This document shows, piece after piece, positions 51,086 through 58,542 of a DNA stretch of 64,000 nt. Source of the DNA: Rubrivivax sp. GTDB lineage: Bacteria; Pseudomonadota; Gammaproteobacteria; Burkholderiales; Burkholderiaceae_C. The notes below the pieces were generated by a model. That model did no database searches. It was given only the letters and a program-made list of their open reading frames with translations, and was not told the origin of the DNA. The position numbers and the translations under genes were made by a program. How positions within the stretch are numbered: the stretch's first letter is position 1; every line of letters starts with the position of its first letter. Where the stretch lies: NCBI GenBank assembly GCA_030653385.1, contig JAURZM010000057.1, positions 48,419-112,418 of the forward strand, read 5' to 3'.

Positions 51086-51133
51086 CAGGCCTTGCGCAGT
51101 GATAACTGTTTGTTTATCATTTGCGCAAGCCTG
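51086..51133. promoter_or_regulatory. 48-bp dyad covering a sigma-70-like promoter
   Basis: The left arm CAGGCCTTGCGCAGTGATAA and the right arm, read on the other strand as CAGGCTTGCGCAAATGATAA, match at nearly all positions with one gap. Inside it lies a promoter: TTGCGC (51092-51097), a 17-bp spacer and TATCAT (51115-51120). A transcript would start near 51127 and run to the terminator at 51369. A bound protein would block it, so it looks like an operator. Confidence 0.6.
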
Positions 51134-51193
51134 CAGAGAGCCACCCGTCACCGGGCACTGCTGTTGCAGCCGATCAACCCAACCCCGAACACC

Positions 51194-51346
51194 ATGGAAA
51201 TGAGCCTGCCTTTTGTCGACATGCCCTTGCGCCTTCGCTTTGCGAAGGCCAGGGCCGTCGGCGCACAAGGCAACGCGGCCAGCCGTGGTGCAGACAAGGA
51301 TGGTGCTCCGCCCGGGGTGCCGCTGAAAGACAGGTCCAGCGCCTGA
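51194..51346 (+). CDS. possible small protein, 50 residues
   Basis: Short reading frame starting MEMSLPFVDMPLRLRFAKAR with a basic C-terminal half. It lies inside the predicted transcript between the dyad promoter and the terminator at 51369. No good ribosome site is seen (the preceding bases are CCCCGAACACC). It may be coding, or the transcript may be a small RNA. Confidence 0.3.
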   Translation: MEMSLPFVDMPLRLRFAKARAVGAQGNAASRGADKDGAPPGVPLKDRSSA

Positions 51347-51368
51347 AGCGCGGTCCACGTCTTTCATC

Positions 51369-51408
51369 ACGGCCCGGGTTGCGCCAGCACCCGGGCCGTT
51401 TTGTTTGT
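51369..51408 (+). terminator. strong Rho-independent terminator
   Basis: ACGGCCCGGGT (51369-51379) pairs perfectly with ACCCGGGCCGT (51389-51399) over a 9-base loop and is followed by TTTTGTTTGT. It closes the short transcription unit that starts near 51127. Confidence 0.9.
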
Positions 51409-51457
51409 GCCTGCCGATCCGTTTCCGCCACCACCACCCGCCACGAAGGAGAACCCG

Positions 51458-51616
51458 ATGAAGCTGACCGTGAAGAACCCGAAGCCGCGCAACCCGTTTG
51501 TGGCCGCCAGTTTGCGTCGAGTCGCCGGTGCCCACCGGTCCGGCACCGGCGCGCTGCGCCAGCAAGCCGGCCGTGAACTGCAGCGCGAACTCAGTCGCCT
51601 GCGAAAAAGCCCCTGA
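51458..51616 (+). CDS. small basic protein, 52 residues
   Basis: Starts MKLTVKNPKPRNPFVAASLR and is rich in Arg and Lys throughout. AAGGAGA sits eight bases before the ATG, a strong ribosome site. No family is recognised. It lies after the terminator at 51369 and before another small gene with the same ribosome-site form, so both may be one unit. Confidence 0.55.
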   Translation: MKLTVKNPKPRNPFVAASLRRVAGAHRSGTGALRQQAGRELQRELSRLRKSP

Positions 51617-51676
51617 ATCAAGACCCTGGTCTGTCGCCCCGCCATCGGGTGCGCCACGGCCTCAAGGAGAAACACC

Positions 51677-51925
51677 ATGATGTTCCATGACCTGCCCTTG
51701 GATGCCGCACCCCCGGAAGAGCGCAAGGCGCGTGCGGCGGCGGCTGCCCTGTTGCGTGCGGCCAGCCGCATGCTCGACGCCCTGGCCGAACGCCTGGCCC
51801 TGGCCGAAGCAACGGTTGCCTTCGAACCGGTGCTGGAGTTCCACGGCGACGCAGCCGCCCCTGAAGGCGCGCTGTACGTCAACGGCCAACTCGTCGGGCA
51901 TCTGCTCGGCGTGAACAGGCTGTGA
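51677..51925 (+). CDS. small acidic protein, 82 residues
   Basis: Starts MMFHDLPLDAAPPEERKARA, with a long helix (AAALLRAASRMLDALAERLA) and a short beta end (ALYVNGQLVGHLLGV). AAGGAGA lies before the ATG. No family is recognised; it is followed directly by dispersed repeat copy C. Confidence 0.6.
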   Translation: MMFHDLPLDAAPPEERKARAAAAALLRAASRMLDALAERLALAEATVAFEPVLEFHGDAAAPEGALYVNGQLVGHLLGVNRL

Positions 51926-51931
51926 AATGGC

Positions 51932-52085
51932 GCCCCCAAGCTCGCTGGCGCTCGCTGCCATGCCGCTTGCAGGCGGCATGGCGCTCACCAGCCACTCGCC
52001 AGCGCGCAGGCGCTGGCTCGGTGCGGGTTCGCCCCCCCGAGGGGGGTGTCCGCCTACGGACCGGCAAAGCCGGATCCGTGGCGGG
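51932..52085 (+). repeat. dispersed intergenic repeat, copy C, expanded
   Basis: Shares GCCCCCAAGCTCGCT, CCCCCCGAGGGGGG and GGCAAAGCCGGATCCG with copies A and B around hslV. Between the first two blocks it carries about 80 extra bases with two hairpins: GCCATGCCGC/GCGGCATGGC (51957-51982) and GCCAGCGC/GCGCTGGC (51998-52017). Confidence 0.75.
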
Positions 52086-52100
52086 AAGCTGGGTGGGGAT

Positions 52101-52132
52101 CACCCTTGCGACGCGCTTGCGTCGCAAGGGTG
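52101..52132. terminator. hairpin upstream of the DUF2855 gene
   Basis: A perfect 14-bp stem, CACCCTTGCGACGC with GCGTCGCAAGGGTG, closes a GCTT loop. No T-run follows. It may stop transcription from the small genes upstream or be part of the repeat. Confidence 0.5.
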
Positions 52133-52186
52133 ACAGCCCCTTGTGCGCTGGGCGATCATGCTGGCTGCCCCAGACTGGAAGCATGC

Positions 52187-53326
52187 ATGTCACTCGAAGC
52201 CGGACAGCGACTTTTCATTCAGCGCAGCGACCTGCACCGCGTGCAGATCGGACCCGATCCTGATGCGCCGGCTTCGCGGCCCTTGGACGAGGGCCAGGCG
52301 CGGCTGGCACTGCAGCACTTTGCGCTGACAGCCAACAACATCACCTACGCCGCCTTTGGCGAGGCCATGCAGTACTGGCAATTTTTCCCCGCGCCCGTCC
52401 CGGCCTGGGGCTGTCTGCCGGTGTGGGGCTTTGCTGTCGTGTCCGAGTCGCGGGCTGAGGGTGTCGAAGTCGGAGAAAGGGTCTACGGCTACTTTCCCGC
52501 CGGCACGCACCTCGTGGTGACTCCGGGGCGGGTGCGCACCAGCGGCTTCGTCGACACGTCCGCGCACCGCCAGGACCTGGCAGCGGCCTACCAGCAGTAC
52601 GTGTTCTGCGCGGCGGATCCCACCTGGCAGCCGCAGCTCGAAGGCCTGCAGGCGGTGCTGAAGCCGCTGTTCGTCACGTCCTTCCTGATCGACGACTTCC
52701 TGGCCGACAACGCCAACTTCGGCGCCAGCCAGTTGCTGCTGAGCAGCGCGTCCAGCAAAACCGCCTACGGCACCGCCTTCTGCCTGGCGCAGCGGCGCGG
52801 TCCGGCTGGTGCCGCACGTGTGGTCGGCCTCACCTCAACCGCCAACCGCGCGTTCACGCAAGGCTTGGGCTGCTACGACACCGTGCTGGACTACAGCGAG
52901 CTGAACAGCCTGGACCCTGGCGTGGCCAGCGTGTACATCGACTTTGCCGGCAACGCCGCGCTGCGCCGCAGCGTGCACACGCACTTCGGCGATGCCCTGA
53001 CATTCAGCAGCTCGATCGGTGGCACACACTGGGAAGCGCTGGGTGGCAGCAAGGACCTGCCGGGGCCACGGCCCACCCTCTTCTTTGCACCCGCGCGCAT
53101 CAAGGTGCGCGCCGCACCGCCACCCGAAGGCTGGGGCCGCGAGGTGCTGGAGCAGCGCCTGGCCGACGCGTGGCAGGCTTTCATCGCGCGTGTCCAGCAG
53201 GCCGATGACCCCTGGCTGCTTATCGCCCATCGCACGGGCGCCACTGCCAGCATGGCTGCCTATCTGGCGCTGCTGGACGGCCAAGCCAACGTCCACGAAG
53301 GGCTGATGCTCAGCATGAACAGCTGA
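52187..53326 (+). CDS. DUF2855 family protein
   Basis: Cytoplasmic protein of 379 residues. Typical text: FALTANNITYAAFGEAMQYW near residue 45, VWGFAVVSESRAEGVEVGER, then YGYFPAGTHLVV. The middle ASSKTAYGTAFCLA followed by VVGLTS and FTQGLGCYDTVLDY resembles the Rossmann part of quinone oxidoreductase-like proteins. Function of the family is not established. I chose ATG 52187 because upstream in-frame codons fall in the repeat. Confidence 0.85.
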   Translation: MSLEAGQRLFIQRSDLHRVQIGPDPDAPASRPLDEGQARLALQHFALTANNITYAAFGEAMQYWQFFPAPVPAWGCLPVWGFAVVSESRAEGVEVGERVYGYFPAGTHLVVTPGRVRTSGFVDTSAHRQDLAAAYQQYVFCAADPTWQPQLEGLQAVLKPLFVTSFLIDDFLADNANFGASQLLLSSASSKTAYGTAFCLAQRRGPAGAARVVGLTSTANRAFTQGLGCYDTVLDYSELNSLDPGVASVYIDFAGNAALRRSVHTHFGDALTFSSSIGGTHWEALGGSKDLPGPRPTLFFAPARIKVRAAPPPEGWGREVLEQRLADAWQAFIARVQQADDPWLLIAHRTGATASMAAYLALLDGQANVHEGLMLSMNS

Positions 53327-53414
53327 CGGTGCGCCAGGGGCCGGCCGCTGCGGCCTCAAGTGCGGCGGCCGAGCGGCCGATAAACACGATACGTTACGGA
53401 TCGACGGCCGCCCC

Positions 53415-54263
53415 ATGCCCACCCCGCCCTTGCCCTTCATCACCCGCGCACCGCGCGATGTGGCAGGCTGGGTGTCGCAATTCGAACTCTCGCGGCTGCC
53501 CGTGCTGTCGCACACCGCCGACGTGCTGGAGGAACTGCGAGCCACCGAGGATGCGGTGGACGCACACTCGCTGGCCGAAGATATCGTCAGCGACCCCTTG
53601 ATGACCTTGAAGCTGCTGGCCCACGTGGCGCATTTGCGCCGCGGCCGTGAAGGCAGCGAGGTCGAGACGGTGACCGAGGCGTTGGTGATGCTGGGCATCC
53701 CCCCCTTTTTCAACGCCTTCGGGCCGCAGCAATCGGCGCAGGCACTGCTGGCCGACGAACCCGATGCACTGGCCGGCTTCGAGCGGGTGCTGGCACGGTC
53801 GCACCGCGCCGCGCGTTTTGCCATCGGGTTTGCCGTGCATCGCATGGACCACGACGCACCGGTGATCCACGAAGCCGCGCTGCTGCACGACTTTGCCGAA
53901 CTGCTGCTGTGGCTGCACGCACCCGCGTTGGCACTGGACATCCAGCACCGACAGGCGGCCGACAGCACGCTGCGCTCGGTGGTGGCGCAGAAGGCGGTGC
54001 TGAACATCGAACTGGCCGAGTTGCAGCATGCCTTGATGAAGGCGTGGCGGCTGCCTTCGCTGCTGGTCCACATCACCAACGACCACGCGATGAACGCCAA
54101 TGCCCAGGTGCGCAACGTGATGCTGGCCATCCGCGTGGCGCGCCACAGCGCACAGGGCTGGGACAACGCGGCGCTGCCCGACGATGTGAAAGAGCTGACG
54201 AGCTTGCTGCAACTTTCTTCAGACGCCACGCTGCGGCTGCTGCAGGAAATCGACAGCGAGTGA
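53415..54263 (+). CDS. HDOD domain protein
   Basis: Signalling-type protein of 282 residues with an HDOD domain (an HD-like fold that has lost metal ligands). Residues around LAEDIVSDPLMTLKLLAHVA are the HDOD start, EALVMLGIPPFFNAFG the centre, and HEAALLHDFAELLLWLHAP the HD-related helix. Such proteins often act in motility or cyclic-di-GMP signalling, but alone the role cannot be told. Confidence 0.85.
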   Translation: MPTPPLPFITRAPRDVAGWVSQFELSRLPVLSHTADVLEELRATEDAVDAHSLAEDIVSDPLMTLKLLAHVAHLRRGREGSEVETVTEALVMLGIPPFFNAFGPQQSAQALLADEPDALAGFERVLARSHRAARFAIGFAVHRMDHDAPVIHEAALLHDFAELLLWLHAPALALDIQHRQAADSTLRSVVAQKAVLNIELAELQHALMKAWRLPSLLVHITNDHAMNANAQVRNVMLAIRVARHSAQGWDNAALPDDVKELTSLLQLSSDATLRLLQEIDSE

Positions 54264-54473
54264 AGCGCTGGGCGGGCTGTCTGCCCGGCGCAGGGGAAGG
54301 GCCGCTGCCGACGTTGCGATCGGCGCCGCGGGCGCGCTACTCGGTGAATCCATTGGCCACTTTCATCGACCCCGAGACCCGCTGACGAACTACCTGAGGG
54401 TCCGGAAGGACCCGAATGGCTGGCGAGGGCCCGAGCGCGATTTCACGCGCGAGGGCTGAGCCCGCGCTGCGGC

Positions 54474-54965
54474 TCAGGCGCCGAAGGACAACACGCCCAG
54501 CAGCCCCAGCACCAGCAGCAGGTAACGCAGGCCCTTGCCGACGGCGATCCAGAACACGCTGGGCCAGAAGGGCATGCGGAACCAACCGGCTGCAAGCACC
54601 AGCGCGTCACCCACCAGCGGCAGCACCGACAGCACCAGGGCTGGCGGACCCACCCGCTTCAGGCGCTGCACGAGACGGCTGCTTTCGTCGATGCGCACCC
54701 GCTGGAAACGTTCATAGCCCTGGCGGCCCGCCAGGCCCATGCCGAAGGTGAGCACCGCGCCGGTCAGGTTGCCGCACAGGGCCACCAGCAGGCTCCACCA
54801 CGCCAAGTGCGGATAAGCGGTGACCAATGCCGTCATCACCACCTCGCTGCTGCCGGGCAGGATGGTGGCCGAGACAAAGGCCGAGAAGAACAAGCCCCAC
54901 AGGCCGGCTTCCGGGCTCATCCACGATTGCAGCCATGCCGCTGCCTGCGATATCCATTCAAACAT
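54474..54965 (-). CDS. YqaA/DedA-related membrane protein
   Basis: Integral membrane protein of 163 residues of the SNARE-associated/VTT superfamily. WGLFFSAFVSATILPGSSEV is the reentrant-loop motif; AWWSLLVALCGNLTGAVLTF and LVLSVLPLVGDALVLAAGWF follow. Family members act in phospholipid transport across membranes; the role of YqaA itself is not known. I start at MFEWISQAAA; the ATG at 55016 would add 17 residues. Confidence 0.85.
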   Translation of the reverse strand: MFEWISQAAAWLQSWMSPEAGLWGLFFSAFVSATILPGSSEVVMTALVTAYPHLAWWSLLVALCGNLTGAVLTFGMGLAGRQGYERFQRVRIDESSRLVQRLKRVGPPALVLSVLPLVGDALVLAAGWFRMPFWPSVFWIAVGKGLRYLLLVLGLLGVLSFGA

Positions 54966-55028
54966 CGATCGGATTGTCCACGGGCCGCTCACCGGGCCGT
55001 GTGAAGCCTGCAACACACGGTGTGCGCA

Positions 55029-55505
55029 TCACAGCGGCAAGGCGGTGGTGCCCTTCAGGCGGCGCATCATGAAGCTGGTCTTGCAGTCCTGCACCGCCGG
55101 GTGCTTGAGCAGGCTGTCCATGATGAAACGCGAGTAGTGCGCCATGTCGCGCACCAGCACCCGCAGCAGATAGTCCATGTCGCCCGTGAGTGCGGCGCAT
55201 TCCACCACCTCGGGCCAGGCCTGCACGGCGGCGGCAAAGTCATCGACCGGGCTGCGTGTGTCGCTGTTCTTGGCCAGCCGCACATTGATGTAGGCCGTGA
55301 GACCCAGGCCCACACGTTCAGGCGCCAGCAGCGCGACGTAGCCGGCAATGACACCCGACTCTTCCAGCCGCTTCACGCGCCGCAGCGTGGCGCTGGCCGA
55401 CAAGCCCACACCGGCCGCGAGTTCGTCGTAGGTCGCACGCCCGTTGTTTTGTAAGGCTTGAAGAATGCGCTTGTCTATCGCATCAAGGCTGCTGTCCGTC
55501 TCCAT
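55029..55505 (-). CDS. Lrp/AsnC-family regulator
   Basis: Transcription factor of 158 residues. The HTH is LDAIDKRILQALQNNGRATY with LSASATLRRVKRLEESGVI; the RAM ligand domain includes VECAALTGDMDYLLRVLV. It is divergent from hppD with a 119-base gap, so it probably controls tyrosine/phenylalanine degradation in response to an amino acid. The ligand is inferred only from position. Confidence 0.9.
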   Translation of the reverse strand: METDSSLDAIDKRILQALQNNGRATYDELAAGVGLSASATLRRVKRLEESGVIAGYVALLAPERVGLGLTAYINVRLAKNSDTRSPVDDFAAAVQAWPEVVECAALTGDMDYLLRVLVRDMAHYSRFIMDSLLKHPAVQDCKTSFMMRRLKGTTALPL

Positions 55506-55624
55506 ACTGGCGATTCTTGCAGGTTTCCGGCGCTTCACGCCCGCATCACGCCAAGCCTTGCAGACAACATGCGCTTGACGCAACCTACAGTGCAAGGTTT
55601 TCCAACCGCGGCGCGAGGCGACAC
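55506..55624. promoter_or_regulatory. shared divergent promoter region of the Lrp-type gene and hppD
   Basis: A 119-base region between two divergent genes. I see a TTGACGCAACC stretch near 55573 and AT-richer bases near 55595, but no clean promoter pair or Lrp palindrome. Confidence 0.35.
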
Positions 55625-56728
55625 ATGCAATTCACTCCTTGGGACAACCCGATGGGCACCGACGGCTTCGAGTTCATCGAGTACGCCGCACCCGACCCCG
55701 CCGCCATGGGTGCGCTGTTCGAGCGCATGGGCTTCAAGCCGATTGCCAAGCACCGCCACAAAAACGTGTTGCTGTACCGGCAGGGTGGCATCAATTTCAT
55801 CGTCAACGCCGAACCCGACAGCTTTGCGCAGCGTTTTGCTCGCCTGCACGGCCCCAGCATCTGCGCCATTGCCTTTCGGGTGCAGGACGCGCGCCAGGCC
55901 TTTGTCCGCGCCCAGTCACTCGGCGCCTGGGCCTACGCCGGCACGGCGGGCCCGGGCGAACTGAACATCCCGGCCATCAAGGGCATCGGCGATTCGCTGA
56001 TCTATTTCGTCGACAAGTGGCGCGGCAAGGGCGGCGCCAAAGAGGGCGACATCGGCAACATCGGCTTTTTCGACGTCGACTTCGAGCCCTTGACCAGCGA
56101 CTCCAGCGCCGCCCTGGCCGCGCCCGGCCATGGCCTGACCTACATCGACCACCTCACGCACAACGTGCACCGCGGCCGCATGGGCGAGTGGGCCGACTTC
56201 TACGAGCGCCTGTTCAACTTCCGCGAGGTGCGCTACTTCGACATCGAAGGCCAGGTCACCGGCGTCAAAAGCAAGGCCATGACCAGCCCCTGCGGCAAGA
56301 TCCGCATCCCCATCAACGAAGAAGGCAACGAAAAGGCCGGGCAGATTCAGGAGTACCTGGACAAGTACCACGGTGAAGGCATCCAGCACATCGCGCTGGG
56401 TTCGACGGACCTGTTCAAGACCGTGGACGCGCTGCGCGACCAGGGCGTGCGTTTGCTGGACACCATCGACACCTACTACGAACTGGTGGACAAGCGCATC
56501 CCGGGCCACGGCGAAAACGTCGCCGAACTGAAGGCCCGCAAAATCCTGGTTGACGGCAAGGCGGGTGAGTTGCTGCTGCAGATCTTCTCCGAAAACCAGC
56601 TGGGCCCGATCTTCTTCGAGTTCATCCAGCGCAAGGGCGACCAGGGTTTTGGCGAAGGCAATTTCAAGGCGCTGTTCGAGAGCATCGAACTGGATCAAAT
56701 GCGCCGTGGCGTGCTGAGCAAGGCCTGA
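55625..56728 (+). CDS. hppD: 4-hydroxyphenylpyruvate dioxygenase
   Basis: Fe(II) enzyme that turns 4-hydroxyphenylpyruvate into homogentisate in tyrosine degradation. It has 367 residues in two glyoxalase-like halves. The iron ligands are in LTYIDHLTHNVH (first His), GIQHIALGSTDLF (second His) and GPIFFEFIQRKG (Glu). The start is at MQFTPWDNPMG. phhA follows after 5 bases. No homogentisate dioxygenase is in the window. Confidence 0.95.
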   Translation: MQFTPWDNPMGTDGFEFIEYAAPDPAAMGALFERMGFKPIAKHRHKNVLLYRQGGINFIVNAEPDSFAQRFARLHGPSICAIAFRVQDARQAFVRAQSLGAWAYAGTAGPGELNIPAIKGIGDSLIYFVDKWRGKGGAKEGDIGNIGFFDVDFEPLTSDSSAALAAPGHGLTYIDHLTHNVHRGRMGEWADFYERLFNFREVRYFDIEGQVTGVKSKAMTSPCGKIRIPINEEGNEKAGQIQEYLDKYHGEGIQHIALGSTDLFKTVDALRDQGVRLLDTIDTYYELVDKRIPGHGENVAELKARKILVDGKAGELLLQIFSENQLGPIFFEFIQRKGDQGFGEGNFKALFESIELDQMRRGVLSKA

Positions 56729-56733
56729 GCACC

Positions 56734-57648
56734 ATGCCGTCGTTGGACTTTCACGACGGGGTGAACAAGGGCGTGGCGCCCGTCACCTACGGCACCGGCA
56801 GCCGACCGCCGCGGGGCGACTACGCCAAGGCGCGTGCCGACTACACCTGCGAACAAGCCTACGCGCAGTACACCGAAGCCGACCACGCCACTTACCGGCG
56901 CCTGTACAGCCGCCAGTTGCAGCAGTTGCCGGGCCTGGCTTGCGACGAGTTCATCTCGGCCGTGCAGCAGTTGGGCACACCCGAGCACATTCCGCACTTC
57001 GACGACGTGTCCGAGCGGTTGCTGAAGGCCACCGGCTGGCAGATCGTGGGGGTGCCGGGGCTGATCCCGGAAGAGGCTTTTTTTGCCTTGCTGGCGGCAC
57101 GCAAGTTCCCGGTCACGGACTGGATCCGCAAGCCCGAAGAGTTCGACTACGTGGTCGAGCCCGACGTCTTCCACGACCTGTTCGGCCACGTGCCGCTGCT
57201 CTTCAACCCGGTGTTTGCCGACTACATGCAGGCCTACGGCGCGGGTGGCATGAAAGCCAGCCGGCTGGACGCGGCCGAACTGCTGGCGCGGTTGTACTGG
57301 TACACGGTGGAGTTCGGGATCATTGCCACGCCGCAAGGTCTGCGCGCCTACGGCGCCGGCATCTTGAGCTCAGCCGGCGAACTGCGGCACAGCGTCACGT
57401 CAATGCAGGCCGAGCGGGTGGCGTTCGACCTGCAGCGCCTGATGCGCAGCCGCTACAAGATCGACAGCTACCAGGCCACCTACTTCGTCATCGACAGCTT
57501 CGACCAGTTGTTCGAGGCCACTGCGCCCGACTTCACGCCGGTGTACCGCCAGGTGCGAGATCGCATCGCGGTCGAAGGCGAAATCGAAGCCGGTGCGGTG
57601 CTCGTCGGCGAACGCCGCTTCAGCGTGAGCTTGCCGGCACGGGGCTGA
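56734..57648 (+). CDS. phhA: phenylalanine 4-monooxygenase
   Basis: Pterin-dependent iron enzyme that makes tyrosine from phenylalanine, 304 residues. The iron ligands are in VFHDLFGHVPLLF (two His) and YWYTVEFGI (Glu). The text IPHFDDVSERLLKATGWQI is typical of the bacterial form. The 3' end overlaps the convergent lipase-like gene by 29 bases. Together with hppD it gives a phenylalanine-to-homogentisate route. Confidence 0.95.
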   Translation: MPSLDFHDGVNKGVAPVTYGTGSRPPRGDYAKARADYTCEQAYAQYTEADHATYRRLYSRQLQQLPGLACDEFISAVQQLGTPEHIPHFDDVSERLLKATGWQIVGVPGLIPEEAFFALLAARKFPVTDWIRKPEEFDYVVEPDVFHDLFGHVPLLFNPVFADYMQAYGAGGMKASRLDAAELLARLYWYTVEFGIIATPQGLRAYGAGILSSAGELRHSVTSMQAERVAFDLQRLMRSRYKIDSYQATYFVIDSFDQLFEATAPDFTPVYRQVRDRIAVEGEIEAGAVLVGERRFSVSLPARG

Positions 57649-58534
57649 TCCAGCGCAGCAGTTCGGCCCAGGGCTCCAGCCGGTCGGCCATGTGCACGTG
57701 GGCCACGCCAGGCAGGTGCCGGTTGTCGGCACCCACCAAGGTGGCAGTGGCCGGCGGGAACACGATGTTGTCGCAGTTGCTGTAGAAGCAAGTGAAGCGC
57801 GCGTTTCGGCCGGGCGTTTCGCGTGCGCCCATGGCCAGCAGCCACGCGCCCTTTTGCTGCATCTGGCGCGCGTTCAGCGTCATCGCAAAACGCGCCAGCC
57901 AGGTGCCGTGGTGGGGTGTGCCGATGGTGATGGCGTGGTGCACACGGCTGTCGTCGCCATGGCCTGCCCACCAAAAACGCAGCGCCAGGCCGCCCATGCT
58001 GTGGGCCACGATCACCGGCGCCAGCCCGGTGATGCGCTCGATGGTCTGCACGGCCGTTTCGATGGTCGACAGGTAGTCGTCGATGGTGCCGAACACCGGT
58101 TCAAGATTGAGCGCGACAAAAGGCACACCGTCCTGCCGCAGGCGCTTCAGCCAGGGGTTCCAGACACCGCGGTTGCAGACGAAGCCGTGAATCAGCACCA
58201 CGCCGCGGCGACCCTGGGCGGAATCCGGCAGGTGGTCGGCATGACGTTGGCTGAAAAAGGGCTGCCGCCAACAGAACACCAGCGGGGCCGAGCGCACTTC
58301 GCCCCACCACGCACGCAGCAGTTGCGCCGGCGTGGCGCGCGGCGTGGGGTCATCGCCATGCACCCGGTGCAGCAGGGCGAACTCCAGGGCCAGGACCAGC
58401 GCGTAGCCTCCCAGCACCAGCATGGCGCCTGCCACTGCCCAGACCGGATAACCCGCGCGCCAGCACAGCCACGCCCACAGCCCGGCCAGCAACAAGGCAC
58501 CGACAGTCAAGACTTGCTGCAAGCGCGCCAGCAT
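57620..58534 (-). CDS. membrane-anchored lipase-like alpha/beta hydrolase
   Basis: Protein of 304 residues. Two N-terminal hydrophobic helices (VLTVGALLLAGLWAWLCW and VWAVAGAMLVLGGYALVLAL) are followed by the alpha/beta hydrolase domain. GVVLIHGFVCNRGVW is the oxyanion-hole region, PVIVAHSMGGLALRFWW holds the nucleophile Ser, and ITIGTPHHGTWLA is typical of triacylglycerol-lipase-type members. It overlaps phhA tail to tail and follows the GMC oxidoreductase gene by 8 bases, on the same strand. Substrate unknown. Confidence 0.85.
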   Translation of the reverse strand: MLARLQQVLTVGALLLAGLWAWLCWRAGYPVWAVAGAMLVLGGYALVLALEFALLHRVHGDDPTPRATPAQLLRAWWGEVRSAPLVFCWRQPFFSQRHADHLPDSAQGRRGVVLIHGFVCNRGVWNPWLKRLRQDGVPFVALNLEPVFGTIDDYLSTIETAVQTIERITGLAPVIVAHSMGGLALRFWWAGHGDDSRVHHAITIGTPHHGTWLARFAMTLNARQMQQKGAWLLAMGARETPGRNARFTCFYSNCDNIVFPPATATLVGADNRHLPGVAHVHMADRLEPWAELLRWISPVPASSR

Positions 58535-58542
58535 GGCGCGAC

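Noticed and set aside
51086..51133. The dyad as a phage attachment site or rRNA/tRNA-like fold
   Set aside because: No integrase, no tRNA end and no second copy in the window; the fit of both promoter hexamers makes an operator more likely.
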